This document shows, piece by piece, positions 51,001 to 54,933 of a stretch of 64,000 nt of DNA. Origin of the DNA: Brachypterus glaber (Eukaryota > Arthropoda > Insecta > Coleoptera > Kateretidae); assembly GCA_958510825.1 (NCBI GenBank), contig OY294047.1, positions 43,236,006 through 43,300,005 on the forward strand, in the 5' to 3' direction. A model generated the notes under the pieces. That model did not search any database. It saw nothing but the letters and a program-made list of their open reading frames with translations, and was not told the origin of the DNA. How positions within the stretch are numbered: position 1 is the stretch's first letter; each line of letters opens with the position of its first letter. The position numbers were made by a program, and so were the translations under genes.

Positions 51001-53804
51001 AGAAGTAACGCAATAAAGTGGTGGTTTAAACTTTTAGAATCGATTTTTGAAAAAAAATTAGCAAAAAAAAAATTTTGAAAAGGTTTTTAGGATGCCACAA
51101 ATAATAGTACCATGCAAAAATACACAAAAACTACTAAAAACATTCGGACATTAAATAGAAAGATGCGTTGCTACCCTGTAAACCAAGATACAGGCAAGGC
51201 CAAATTTCACCTTAATTTACAATTTTGCTTAGATGGCTTCGCCCGGTTTTCCCTGCCTGGAGGAGTTGTCTTTGGCTGGCATAGAGGAAGACAAGACCAC
51301 CACGTCCCGTTCCACCGACGACGAAGGCATCGAAAGGCTCCTGAAGAATAGTACAAAGTTGCGTTTGTTGGACGTCAGAGGGTGTAGCAAATTGACCGAC
51401 TCTGGTCTTGTTAGGGTACCTGCGTGGGACTTGGAACACTTATTCCTAAGTGGTTAGTTAATACTTTTTTTATCAAATGAAAAAAAAACATTTTTTCCTG
51501 TTTTAACCAGTTAAAACCAGTTTTTTCGGTTTAAACCGGTTTTTCAGGTTGAAACCGCTGTTTTTTCCAGTCTGATATTGAACAAGCAGCAGTCAAATTA
51601 GCTGAATTGGTCCTTATGATCAAAAAGCACTCATCTACAGAGCTTTCTAAAAATAATTATTATTATTACACTATACATTACATGTGATATGATGATATTA
51701 AAACAGAAAAAAAAAACGTACAGTAAAAACAACAATGTGATAACCGTCTAACCCACATTGTGAGATTATTGAGCTACTGTCATTTCACAATGTTGGTTAA
51801 ACGGTTATTGCATAACACCGCCTAATTAAACTGATAAGAAAACTTTCAAGATCGCCAATAAATAAAAAAGGTCATGGTTCATCTGAACTACCGCAAATGT
51901 AACGTAGCCCCTTTAGACAGCCAATAATAATAATAAATAACTATACTCCGTCCAGTTATGCAATATAGTAATGGACGCGGCCCGTTTTACACCCCAGGGC
52001 GCATAAATAGCACAATTATGCATCAATCGTAGTGTATCAAAAATTTAACAATGTCGGTACTGTCTTCCTGGAAAGGGCCTATCCAAAGACTCGCATAACA
52101 AGCATAGTACATAAGAATGCGATGCCAGGATTGGCTTGATGTGTCGTCATGTATCTTGTAATGGTTGTTATGCGAGCCTCTGGGTAGGCCTTAAGTTGTA
52201 ATTTTAACCTAAAAATTTAACGTTTTCCTTGTGTTCAATATAATTTATTTAATTTATTTATTTTATTTTATTTATTTGTTTATACTCTTTAGGGACCCAA
52301 TTAATTAGGTGTTTTATACAAGGGAGTGTTATCATTTACAACAAATCTCAGTGCTAATTTAGTGTGAGTGTATGAAGAATAAACCAAAAAGGTACCTTTT
52401 TCAATACCATATACAATAACATTAAGTATAAACATTTTTTTATGTAACTTTCTCTTCTTTTATTACCTTTAACGACCGTCAATCATTGTCATGGACAAAA
52501 AATGTCACAATATTTTATATGTTAAAAGATACGAGTTTTTAACCAATGAGGTAGCTTAAAAATCGCGGGAATTTTAAACTACTATCTTGCATAATTGGAT
52601 GGACTATAGTAAGATACAAATATTGTTCATAATTGAACTATCTGTATCTATTGAAATTTAATAAAAAAAAATGTCATGTTTTTCTTGTTCTAGCGTGTTA
52701 TATAACTCGGCTGCAAGGCTCCGGTCTAGAATTGATCGTACAAAAGTGGGCTCACAGTTTGTTAGAATTGGATCTGGGCTGGTCAACCGCAACTGAATCT
52801 CTTGATGCAGCTGTCCTGGCCTTAGCCGAAAAGGGGGAGGAGTCCAAAATAAAGTAAGAAAACGAATAATTCATAAACAAAATATTCTGATTTTATATAA
52901 GTTGCTCACTATACTCTTTACAGCGGGCATACAGTTGAAGACTATAATACGGTAGTTTCGAATTTTCTAAAATCATCAAGAGTTAAAAAATGCACCAACA
53001 AAATTTTCAATACTGCGGGGTGATTCTATACATTAACCTTTTAGAACGAATAATGAAAAATGTAAAAGTATAATATTTTATCTGATAAGAAAGCATTTAC
53101 CGGCTGATCTGTACTGTCGGTGCACTTAATTTAATTATTTTTTATATATAAAATACATTTACCACAAAAATTTAACTCAAAAAGAATATTTTGGCATGGT
53201 ATTTAAAAATTGCCACATAGCTTGTTTTAGACTTAACTAGTGACTAAAAATATAAAAAAAAAATGTATTTTTTTGTTTCTTCAGACGAGACAAACATATT
53301 CATACGTTTTTCGGGTCGCTGAATCAGAATCTGGGGTTGGTTTGACTCGGCCAGGTCGTATTTTGTTGTTTACCTCAAAAAAGTTGAAACATTTCATAAC
53401 TTTTTTGAGGTTAACAAAGAAATGCGACCTGACCAAGTCAAAGCAATACCATATTCGGATTCAGCGACCCCAAAAATGTATAGAAGTTTTTGTCTCGTCT
53501 GGGGAAACAGACCTTTATTATTTTTTTTTGTGTCTGTGTAATCTATTTAAACATTTTCCCTTTCAGAATCGTCAACCTGTGCGGTTCATCGGTAAGTTTG
53601 GAACCTGTAAAAGCCATCCTTGTTAAATGTCCTCACCTACATTCCATAAACCTGCAGTCCTGCAGGGCCCTGCCCAGGGGCATAAAACGTCTGTACACTG
53701 GCCAGCAGGTGGCCGAACTTAGGGACAGTTTACTCGAAAAACCAAAGACTGAAGTGAGTGCATCTGATAACGAAAAGTCTCCGGCGCAAGGAGCTACTGA
53801 GTGA
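26748..53804 (+). CDS. FBXL6: FBXL6: F-box/leucine-rich repeat protein 6, whole coding span (10 exons, introns included)
   Basis: Ten exons joined at GT-AG sites keep one frame to a TGA at 53802-53804 and total 2,094 coding bases, or 697 residues. Domain order: disordered acidic and polar N-terminus (1-160), AT-hook-like GRGRPKK (164-170), Lys/Arg-rich linker (200-240), F-box (about 257-310), then leucine-rich repeats of the Cys-containing type (about 350-660), and a Ser/Glu-rich tail. F-box proteins bind SKP1 and recruit substrates to SCF (CUL1) ubiquitin ligases; the repeats normally bind the substrate. The F-box/repeat arrangement and sequence such as LDLGWSTATESLD match the FBXL6 family (Drosophila Fbl6). 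The basic region suggests nuclear location, by inference. Intron sizes run from 67 bp (intron 5) to 15.7 kb (intron 1). Confidence 0.88.
27035..27140. repeat. Hairpin end block in intron 1
   Basis: ATAGTATATTACATACTGAG opens a quasi-palindrome whose centre is GGGGCGTTAGCCCCGG; the right side returns through GCGTACTATTT. It shares the AGTATATTA terminus with the blocks at 19458, 34125 and 44704. It starts 22 bases after the exon 1 donor. Confidence 0.55.
27434..27864. mobile_element. TIR element with TACACGGAAA ends
   Basis: TATACACGGAAAGAAATTA at the left is mirrored by TTTTTTCCGTGTA at the right. The subterminal sequence GCGCTATA is also mirrored. Non-coding, 431 bp, within intron 1. Confidence 0.6.
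27865..29515. other. Intron 1 DNA, mostly featureless
   Basis: No exon is supported. At about 29222-29263 a solo end of the Harbinger-like MITE family (see 32617) is visible: AAATTTGCGTTACGTAATAC followed by GTGAACATTCCC. Confidence 0.45.
29516..30357. mobile_element. Hairpin-ended element, reverse orientation
   Basis: The left end has TTTTTTTCACTACCAG, mirrored by CTGGTAGTGAAAAAAATA at 30209. Beyond it lies a stem of about 55 bp at 30223-30357: ATTTTCCACGTGAGTGAAG against CTTCTCTCACTTGGTAAAT, then AACATTTTAGACC with GGTCAAAAATGTT, and GGCGCTAGCGC in the loop. The order is the mirror of the element at 14597-15813. A TGACGTCA lies at 29598. Confidence 0.5.
30665..31233. repeat. Near-perfect inverted repeat: 278-bp arms, 13-bp loop
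   Basis: Arms 30665-30942 and 30956-31233 have equal length. By direct reading they differ at one position (CCCTTCGAAG against CCCTCCGAAG). The loop is 30943-30955. There is no long open frame. Within a sense FBXL6 pre-mRNA this would fold into one long duplex. Such identity means a very recent origin, strong homogenisation or an assembly/read artefact. No target duplication is clear beyond shared A/T. Confidence 0.95.
31500..31970 (-). mobile_element. Jockey-like LINE 3' end, 5'-truncated
   Basis: On the reverse strand a frame ending at 31757 reads PWFMRNNQIHRDLDMPLL, then YSKSFIQDNLDHPNPLI. This resembles the C-terminus of Jockey-type reverse-transcriptase proteins (the RN-x-x-x-HxDL and HPNPL pattern). 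The following C-rich stretch down to about 31500 would be its 3' UTR. Everything upstream of the C-terminus is missing, as expected for a target-primed truncated insertion. It lies antisense within FBXL6 intron 1. Confidence 0.6.
31971..32616. other. Intron 1 DNA, no feature seen
   Basis: No exon or element ends recognised. A sequence GCGCGCAAGCGCTAGAATATGC at 32540 is reminiscent of the start of the TCCGTCCG-type repeat but is not followed by its other blocks. Confidence 0.45.
32617..32756. mobile_element. PIF/Harbinger-like MITE, copy 1 (140 bp)
   Basis: Ends GGGAGCGTTCAAGTATTACG and, inward from the right, GGGAACGTTCAAGTATTACG. A 3-bp direct repeat TTA flanks it (32614-32616 and 32757-32759). 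The 3-bp T/A-rich target and GGG ends suggest the PIF/Harbinger group. Internal TTTTCCTATACCATTAAC is shared by the other copies. Confidence 0.85.
32757..33252. other. Intron 1 DNA, no feature seen
   Basis: AT-rich. A short reverse-strand frame at 32781-32996 has no domain. GATAGAGTCTCTATCATAGAGAC near 33111 is a local repeat. Confidence 0.4.
33253..33304 (+). repeat. 26-bp perfect direct repeat, two copies
   Basis: The unit begins GCAAAGGACTTGCATCTTTA and is repeated head to tail without change. This looks like a recent slippage or small duplication. Confidence 0.85.
33471..33699. mobile_element. PIF/Harbinger-like MITE with a nested insertion
   Basis: Left GGGTACGTTCAAGTAC and, inward from the right, GGGTTCGTTCAAGTATTATA, with AAA direct repeats on both sides. 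The internal CCTATACCATTAAC block is present. It is interrupted by the element at 33503-33622. It is more diverged than the copies at 32617, 37022 and 48763. Confidence 0.7.
33503..33622. mobile_element. Nested TACCGTCAACTG-type MITE, deleted form
   Basis: It starts TACCATCAACT and ends TTGGCGGTA. The right half (ACACGTGCTTTGG, CGAAAAAGTGTCCGAAGTCA, CCCACACCGTCCGA) matches the full copy at 60747-60980. Most of the left arm is missing. Confidence 0.7.
33700..34124. other. Intron 1 DNA, no feature seen
   Basis: A phrase GTATACCCAGTRAGCAA occurs twice near 33966 and 33995. No exon. Confidence 0.4.
34125..34235. repeat. Hairpin end block with ACGAGCCGCTTGCGG core
   Basis: It opens TTAGTATATTAAAGAACTAG, then CATAACATACGTTTTTAGCG, CACGAGTA, and the core AAAACGAGCCGCTTGCGG, returning through TTTTCTAAAGTACTAGTGCG. 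It is closely related to the reverse-strand fragment at 23250-23345. Confidence 0.6.
34644..35126. mobile_element. TIR element with GCACTCAGARAAA ends
   Basis: GCACACTCAGAGAAAAATCG at the left pairs with GAGATTTTTCTGAGTGC at the right; TTGTAAAATCAA continues the symmetry. The A/T-rich interior is non-coding. Confidence 0.6.
35131..35490 (+). mobile_element. LINE 3' end (reverse-transcriptase C-terminal fragment)
   Basis: A frame at about 35151-35381 reads LLSKIQFQIPRGNRQIN, then TFKTNFAKTNIVLKSPIYVM and CSNFN. This follows the C-terminal pattern of insect non-LTR retrotransposon proteins (IPR then TN-x-x-SPI then N). About 110 bases of 3' UTR follow and end in repeated TTTA units near 35490. 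It is 5'-truncated and sense to FBXL6. Confidence 0.6.
35703..35856. repeat. Double-palindrome block
   Basis: GTCTAAGTGCCA and TGGCACTTAGAC form a perfect 12-bp stem around one base at 35730-35754. A second stem (TATGTGCCA with TGGCACTTA) lies at about 35808-35830. The whole left side (ATTGAAGAGTAAAACTTGCA) is also mirrored by the right side (TGCAAGTTGTACTCTTCAAT). It could fold as two hairpins or one long one. A further stem, CCCTATTAAAAATGACGGG against CCCGTCATTTTAATAGGG, is at about 35923-35988. Confidence 0.8.
36012..36536. mobile_element. Composite of three nested MITEs
   Basis: Outer ends: CACACAGAAAAATATTATCT and its inverse, about 50 bp each, the same family as 38502-38694. Inside, 36112-36392 is the left half of the foldback family at 45557-46287 (AGGTGTTTTTTTTTTACCTG, AATACTATGCATTTTAGAAA). 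It is joined at 36393 to the right end of the 7236-type MITE, running to 36485 (TTTAATAACGCAAGAAACGG, TTTATGGACGACCCCT). At least two insertions and one truncation are needed to explain it. Confidence 0.7.
37022..37172. mobile_element. PIF/Harbinger-like MITE, copy 2 (151 bp)
   Basis: GGGAACTTTCAAGTATTACG at the left, inverse of AATACTTGAACGTTCCC at the right, flanked by TAA direct repeats (37019-37021 and 37173-37175). Internal CCTATACCATTAACATGG as in the other copies. Confidence 0.85.
37173..37857. other. Intron 1 DNA with an AAT microsatellite
   Basis: An (AAT)n run lies at 37581-37600 followed by AT repeats. A less AT-rich patch at 37290-37420 has a 61-residue reverse-strand frame without a recognisable domain or splice sites; I leave it unassigned. 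Confidence 0.5.
37858..39350 (+). repeat. Tandem duplication with an internal deletion
   Basis: The block at 37858-38098 (starting GCTATTCCCTTATATCCTGC) recurs at 38399, 541 bp later. The block 38099-38398 (starting TTTTTGAAAGTAATCCCCC) recurs at about 39051, 951 bp later. The simplest reading is a tandem copy of about 950 bp whose first copy lost about 410 bp, with the junction inside a MITE at about 38098. Confidence 0.75.
38502..38694. mobile_element. MITE with TACACACAGAAAA ends (193 bp)
   Basis: About 50-bp inverted ends (TACACACAGAAAAGATTATC on the left; GATAATATTTTCTTGTGTA on the right), with shared TGTGTGATTTGGATATAACG. A truncated copy is at 37961-38098 and a diverged outer pair at 36012-36536. 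Confidence 0.8.
38880..39420 (+). repeat. TCCGTCCG-type interspersed repeat, copy 2
   Basis: It carries TTTTTGTCCGTCGGTATCTG, GATGTCACGATTTTTGTAG, ACGATAACTCCAGAACG and GAAAGTAATCCCCCAAAAA, then T-rich runs. Same strand and order as at 20830. Confidence 0.6.
39421..39789. other. Unassigned, partly GC-richer patch
   Basis: 39440-39640 is less AT-rich (TATCGTCGCGGTAAGGCGCA, GATGCCGCTTGCTGTGCAG) but has no open frame of useful length and no matched ends. CACACGGAGAAATCGG at 39641 resembles the ends of the 27434 family. Confidence 0.35.
39790..40401. mobile_element. Foldback element with about 300-bp arms
   Basis: ACGGTTCACCTGGGCGATTT at the left is mirrored by AAATCGCCCTGGTGAACCGT at the right. 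Symmetry runs almost to the centre through GTGGACCCCTACATTTTTTG, GATACACTTTTTTAGA, AGGAGCAAC and CAAAGCACTCAAACTT. Loop near 40080-40110. Non-coding. Confidence 0.8.
40640..40890 (+). pseudogene. Possible degenerate membrane-anchored protein fragment (P450-like N-terminus?)
   Basis: After an acceptor-like TTTTTGCAG (ending about 40637) a frame reads SLIYLAAAGVIVVLVQICA, then STRFNWKYFKPTG. This is a hydrophobic anchor followed by basic and aromatic residues, a pattern seen at the N-terminus of insect microsomal P450s. There is no ATG (the frame opens at GTG, perhaps a decayed start). A donor-like GGGT/GTAAGT follows at about 40769. Nothing P450-like lies downstream. It could be a pseudogene scrap or chance. 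Confidence 0.2.
40891..41985. other. Intron 1 DNA, no gene
   Basis: Short inverted phrases (GTTTTGGTGGTTGGTG near 41263 against AACCACTTAACCACCAAAAC near 41570, and GGCCTATTTAC with TTAATAGGCC at 41409-41532) suggest old MITEs. No exon. Confidence 0.4.
41990..42420 (+). repeat. TCCGTCCG-type interspersed repeat, copy 3 with 5' part
   Basis: It begins ATTATTCACAGCGCCTGCGC, then GAATAATATACGGTAGTTTC, GACAAAAAATTCTTGGAT, GTCGGTCCGTCTGTGCG, GATGTCACGTTTTTTGTG and CACGATAACTCAGGAACG. The same start appears at 47410 and, alone, at about 52909. Confidence 0.6.
42421..42553. repeat. Hairpin end block in intron 1
   Basis: GGATAAAACCTTGTATGGCA pairs with GTGGGTAAAGT-type sequence on the right through CGATATTGCC/GGCAATATC and AAAATTAA/TTAATTTT; GCTTGGC at the centre. 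It ends about 135 bp before exon 2. Confidence 0.55.
42689..43026 (+). CDS. FBXL6: FBXL6 exon 2 (AT-hook-like segment)
   Basis: Acceptor TTTATTTTTGCAG and donor TTCAG/GTAAAT. It encodes residues 89-201. The first part is Thr/Ser/Asn- and acid-rich; the second is basic, with KKANNKKSKK and the AT-hook-like GRGRPKKG at about 164-171, ending in KIRIKKSNLTAQVQ. No folded domain is apparent. It ends on a codon boundary and fits exon 3. An earlier GT (after GCGCAG) is possible, but both choices keep the frame, so two alternative residues (VQ) may be optional. Confidence 0.85.
43027..44703. other. FBXL6 intron 2, 5' part
   Basis: AT-rich. 43290-43600 holds a moderately GC-richer stretch (GGGCCGTAGCTCCCTTAGGG, TTCAAGTTTCTAGCTCTTCT and a later TTTCAAGTGTCTAGCTAATC). 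Its phrasing recalls dispersed repeats, but no second full copy is in the window. The 93-residue frame at 43994-44275 is Phe/Tyr-rich and not called. Confidence 0.45.
44704..44930. mobile_element. Short hairpin-ended element in intron 2
   Basis: ATAGTATATTATTCAATGAG opens a hairpin with ACGAGCCGAAAGGCGAG at its centre, returning through TAGAATACTATAC by 44836. CTTTATCCATGGTCG follows and is mirrored by GGCCGTGGATAAAAATATTA at 44909-44929. A near-palindrome GTGATTAAT/ATTAATCAC lies between. This is the most compact example of the architecture. Confidence 0.6.
44931..45298. other. FBXL6 intron 2, 3' part
   Basis: It contains another hairpin at 45165-45245 (GTATTGGATAAAATTTAATT with CTCGTGTATTAAGTGATTTT and CACTTGATACACTAGTTAGG) and a short TTGTCCAGCTTTGGACAA stem at 45142-45160. 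It ends with the acceptor CACATTTCAG of exon 3. Confidence 0.5.
45299..45549 (+). CDS. FBXL6: FBXL6 exon 3 (basic linker and start of F-box)
   Basis: Acceptor ACATTTCAG, donor TTAG/GTAAAT. It encodes residues 202-284 and part of 285. A strongly basic start (NKKKSGRRKKHKS), a candidate nuclear localisation signal, is followed by an acidic/Gln patch. The first F-box helix comes next: WGNQLPENLLERIFDFA, then CLPTLV (from about residue 257). The F-box is split by the intron within LVR/VSKVCKLW. Third-position G/C is high compared with the other exons. Confidence 0.9.
45557..46287. mobile_element. Foldback element 8 bp after the exon 3 donor
   Basis: Left TATAAGGTGTTTTTTTAACC is mirrored by the end CACCCTGTATA at 46277-46287. 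Arms of about 300 bp pair through AATACTATGCATTTTAGAAA, CGGATATTTACGTTTTCAA, TTTAGTTGCA, CCGAATCTGAGGTCGGAATT and AACATAACCTCAAAA. The loop is near 45880. A left half is in the composite at 36112-36392. The family resembles the element at 53282-53502 in its CTGAATCCGAAT and GAGGTT blocks. Confidence 0.8.
46375..46531 (+). repeat. Fragment of the TCCGTCCG-associated repeat
   Basis: GCCAGAACTTTCGATAACGA and TCTTTAGCTCAAAGCGTTCT, then GAACAGACCGACCGACA, match the stretch at 20860-20960 just upstream of copy 1. Confidence 0.45.
46532..46919. mobile_element. MITE family with TAGTCSCKGCCA-like ends, copy 2
   Basis: Same orientation as 10647-10993. The right end TCTGGCAGCGACTATA is identical; the left end is diverged (TATAATCGGTCACATTT). 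It contains about 40 bp (TTGATTGG-like region near 46740) absent from copy 1. Confidence 0.75.
46920..47389. other. FBXL6 intron 3 DNA, no feature seen
   Basis: AT-rich with a weak inverted pair near 47155-47255 (AAATATTATTTAAAGTATG against CAATAATATTTACTT). No exon. Confidence 0.4.
47390..47990 (+). repeat. TCCGTCCG-type interspersed repeat, copy 4
   Basis: CTATTCACAGCGCATGTGCT, GTCCTAGACAAAAATTTCTT, TTTGTCCGTCCGTCCG, ACGATAACTCTAAAACGAAT and GAAAGTAATCCCCCTAAAAA in the same order as copies 2 and 3, then long T/A runs reaching towards exon 4. Confidence 0.6.
48105..48262 (+). CDS. FBXL6: FBXL6 exon 4 (end of F-box)
   Basis: Acceptor GTTATTAATTTCAG; donor TTTG/GTAAGT. The first base completes Arg285, giving LVRVSKVCKLWRDVSQKPAL, the typical second half of an F-box with the conserved W (VCKLWRD) and a second W in ALWKKADL. 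Residues 286-337. It continues with a basic/acidic helix (REKDRTDLRLHWLI) leading into the repeats. The open frame extends upstream of the acceptor, but that part is intron-like (Phe-rich). Confidence 0.9.
48463..48734 (-). mobile_element. Fragment of the CACAGTG element
   Basis: It matches the 3' part of 17999-19154, from TCTTAGAAAAATAGGGTGAA to GGGGTCACTGTG, in the same orientation. Blocks AAATCACGTTTTTCATTAT and TCATTTTTGGCTCTTTTTAC are shared. The left end is missing. It lies within FBXL6 intron 4. Confidence 0.65.
48763..48909. mobile_element. PIF/Harbinger-like MITE, copy 3, next to the exon 5 acceptor
   Basis: Left GAGAACGTTTAAGTATAACG and right GTAATACTTAAATATTCCC, flanked by TAT direct repeats (48760-48762 and 48910-48912). 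Its end is 25 bases upstream of the exon 5 start. Only the pyrimidine tract (TTATTTTCTGTTTTCTTACAG) lies between, so the intron branch point probably falls inside the MITE. Confidence 0.85.
48935..49104 (+). CDS. FBXL6: FBXL6 exon 5 (first leucine-rich repeats)
   Basis: Acceptor TTTTCTTACAG, donor CAAC/GTAAGC. Residues 338-394. It begins GEWKVRDIQAVLEALCEHC, then the repeats CPKLKGLNLSGWKGLNSD and CKSLEKLDLSSIN, with the LxxLxLSxx spacing and the leading Cys common in F-box repeat proteins. It ends on a codon boundary. Confidence 0.9.
49172..49297 (+). CDS. FBXL6: FBXL6 exon 6
   Basis: Acceptor TTCTGTTTCAG, donor CGCG/GTAAGT; 42 residues (395-436), both boundaries on codon edges. It contains STSAINAGPLVALSQAM and the repeat LTHLVLAHNKIAGF. 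It is separated from exon 5 by a 67-bp intron, the only short intron in the gene. Confidence 0.9.
49396..49708. mobile_element. MITE in intron 6 with subterminal TGACGTCA motifs
   Basis: Left TAGAGTCAAGTCGCGTTAAG and, inward from the right, TAGTCCGGTCGCGTTAAG; then TACAATGACGTCA and TACACTGACGTCA on the two sides (49426 and 49672). TA-bordered, about 313 bp. The right end is 58 bp before exon 7. Confidence 0.75.
49767..49934 (+). CDS. FBXL6: FBXL6 exon 7
   Basis: Acceptor TTTGTTTCAG, donor ACAG/GTAAAT; 56 residues (437-492) in phase 0. Two clear repeats: CPNLQLLDISNIRTF and CPKLRVLRITNSQIW. A second frame open across the exon is a shadow. Confidence 0.9.
49935..51232. other. FBXL6 intron 7
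   Basis: Near the start, CACACGAGCACTAGGAGAG with GATAACTCTCTAACTTAGC (50003-50085) resembles a degraded hairpin end block. A 23-bp stem with one mismatch and a 3-base loop is at 50769-50817 (CATTTCGTGGGCGTG against CTCGCCCACGAAATG). The rest is AT-rich. Confidence 0.5.
51233..51452 (+). CDS. FBXL6: FBXL6 exon 8
   Basis: Acceptor AATTTTGCTTAG, donor AGTG/GTTAGT (a less usual GTTAGT site). Residues 493-565 plus one base. It starts by chance with an ATG codon (MASPGFPCLEELSLAG). After an insertion rich in Asp/Thr (EEDKTTTSRSTDDEG) come STKLRLLDVRGCSKLTDSG and LEHLFLS. The GCSKLTD phrase is the classic Cys-type repeat. Phase fits exon 9 (G + CG = Ala). Confidence 0.9.
51736..51811. repeat. Inverted repeat in intron 8
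   Basis: TGTGATAACCGTCTAACCC with ACATTGTGA pairs with TCACAATGT and GGTTAAACGGTTATTGCA: arms of about 28 bp, loop about 20. Confidence 0.7.
51941..52609. mobile_element. TIR element in intron 8 with an inner hairpin
   Basis: CTATACTCCGTCCAGTTATG at the left and ATAATTGGATGGACTATAG at the right are inverted. Inside, at about 52070-52195, AGGGCCTATCCAAAGACTCG and GTTATGCGAGCC, TGGGTAGGCCT form a second inverted pair, so a smaller element may be nested. Its right end is about 85 bp before exon 9. Confidence 0.65.
52694..52853 (+). CDS. FBXL6: FBXL6 exon 9
   Basis: Acceptor TTTCTTGTTCTAG, donor ATAAA/GTAAGA. Residues 566-618 and two bases. ACYITRLQGSGLELIVQ, then the repeat SLLELDLGWSTATESLDA, and AVLALAEKGEESKIK. 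The LDLGWS phrase is a helpful FBXL6 landmark. Confidence 0.88.
52905..53040 (+). repeat. 5' fragment of the TCCGTCCG-type repeat
   Basis: CTATACTCTTTACAGCGGGC, then ATACGGTAGTTTCGAATTTT as at 42030 and 47445; the later blocks are missing. Confidence 0.45.
53282..53502. mobile_element. Foldback MITE in intron 9
   Basis: CAGACGAGACAAACATATTC pairs with TTTTGTCTCGTCTG. The symmetry continues through GGGTCGCTGAATC and CCTCAAAAAAGTT, giving arms of about 100 bp with a small loop near 53390. It ends 65 bp before exon 10. Confidence 0.8.
53567..53804 (+). CDS. FBXL6: FBXL6 exon 10 (last repeats, stop)
   Basis: Acceptor TTTCCCTTTCAG; phase AA + A = Lys619. It encodes residues 620-697: IVNLCGSSVSLEPVKAIL, CPHLHSINLQSCRALPRG and a charged tail (KPKTEVSASDNEKSPAQGAT) ending TGA. 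A consensus donor, TCATCG/GTAAGT, occurs inside the exon at 53592, but reading through it keeps the family-like repeats, so I treat the exon as uninterrupted. Confidence 0.9.
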
Positions 53805-54130
53805 TATTTTAAAACGTTATAAAGGCTATTATCAAGTATGGTTGAACAATAATTAAAAATATAAAGGTAGTTGTTTGGTAATTTTACTCCTTTTATGAAA
53901 GAGTAAAAAAGTATTCTTAAACTAAAGGTGAGTAAAAATCTATTATTTACTAGAAAATTGCATTGGTCAAACATAAATCTGTTCTTCGCTACCATGTTTA
54001 TTTATATTTGCAACAATGTTTTGTTACTTTTTTAGTTATGCTGCGGTTTGTTAAGGGGTTTACATACATATTAGTCTAAAAATGCTTTTTAATATTTCAT
54101 TAAAGCAATAAAATTCCAAAAAACTACCTT
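53805..54130 (+). other. Probable FBXL6 3' UTR
   Basis: AT-rich sequence after the stop, with AATAAA at 54107-54112 as the likely poly(A) signal. ATATAAAGGTAGTTG near 53860 is mirrored by ACTACCTTTATAT at 54124, so part of it may itself be a TIR element (about 53830-54170). Confidence 0.45.
54107..54112 (+). terminator. Candidate poly(A) signal, FBXL6
   Basis: AATAAA about 300 bases after the stop codon; a T-rich stretch (ATATATATTTTTTTGTTTAA) follows within 40 bases. Confidence 0.45.
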
Positions 54131-54319
54131 TATATATATTTTTTTGTTTAACCATATTTGATAATGACCGATAAAGGTTATATTTTCCGTTCGCTTGGTT
54201 GTGTGAGAAAGTGGTTGTTCGGCGAAGCAATTGAGTACTGATTTTTAAGTAATATTAAATTTGTTGTTTTACTAAGAATGTTGTTTTGGGAACATGGAAG
54301 TTTTAGTTGGAGGACTAAA

Positions 54320-54933
54320 TACACACATCGCCAAAATTATTAGCCCCCAATTATTTTGAAACGCAAAAAAAAAACATTCACACATTCAATTCTACATTTA
54401 AAATGCTTTATCAAATGTAAGGTTATTTTCTTGTAGGTTGAACTGGGGATTATCTCTGTTTAAATTGACCCTTTTTAGCATATCCTACACGTTCTCACAA
54501 GAATTCATGTCAGGTGAGTTTGCTGGCCAGTTCATTTTTTGAACATTCCTTGCTGTAGCAAATTGGTAACCCTTTTTGTGTGGGGAGTGGCGTTATCTTC
54601 CATAAAAATAAAATTATCTTCAATTTCGTTTCGCAATGGAAGACGATTGGTTAAGTAATGTTTTGGGCGTAAAGGTTTTGCCTGAGAACAGAGGAAGACA
54701 TACTGGTTATTGACATCTTTGTTTCTCACGTTTTGTGACGACTTTAATTTTTTTCAATAAAAATTGATACAATTTTTTTAATTTAATTCCTGGACGTGTA
54801 CTCATTCCATGAAAATAACTTTACATGTGATAAAGCATTTCAATAAAATGCAGAATCGAACCCTTATATTTGTTAGAATATTTTTTTTTACGTTCCAAAT
54901 TAATTTGGGGGCCAAGAGTTTTAGCGATGTGTA
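54320..54933 (-). pseudogene. Tc1-like transposon with dead transposase
   Basis: TIRs: ACACATCGCCAAAATTATTA (left) and, inward from the right, ACACATCGCTAAAACTCTTG, then GCCCCCAA, with TA at the borders. On the reverse strand, 54729-54532 reads RNEIEDNFIFMEDNATPHTK, the region of the second catalytic Asp in Tc1/mariner DDE transposases. After a frameshift at about 54540 the frame continues WPANSPDMNSCENV, where the third acidic residue lies, and then TAG in place of the usual Trp. The N-terminal DNA-binding part and first Asp are missing. It is inactive: internally deleted, frameshifted and with a stop. Confidence 0.8.

Noticed and set aside
51233..51235. ATG at the first codon of FBXL6 exon 8 as an independent gene start
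   Set aside because: It directly follows an acceptor and continues the frame from exon 7 within the repeat domain.
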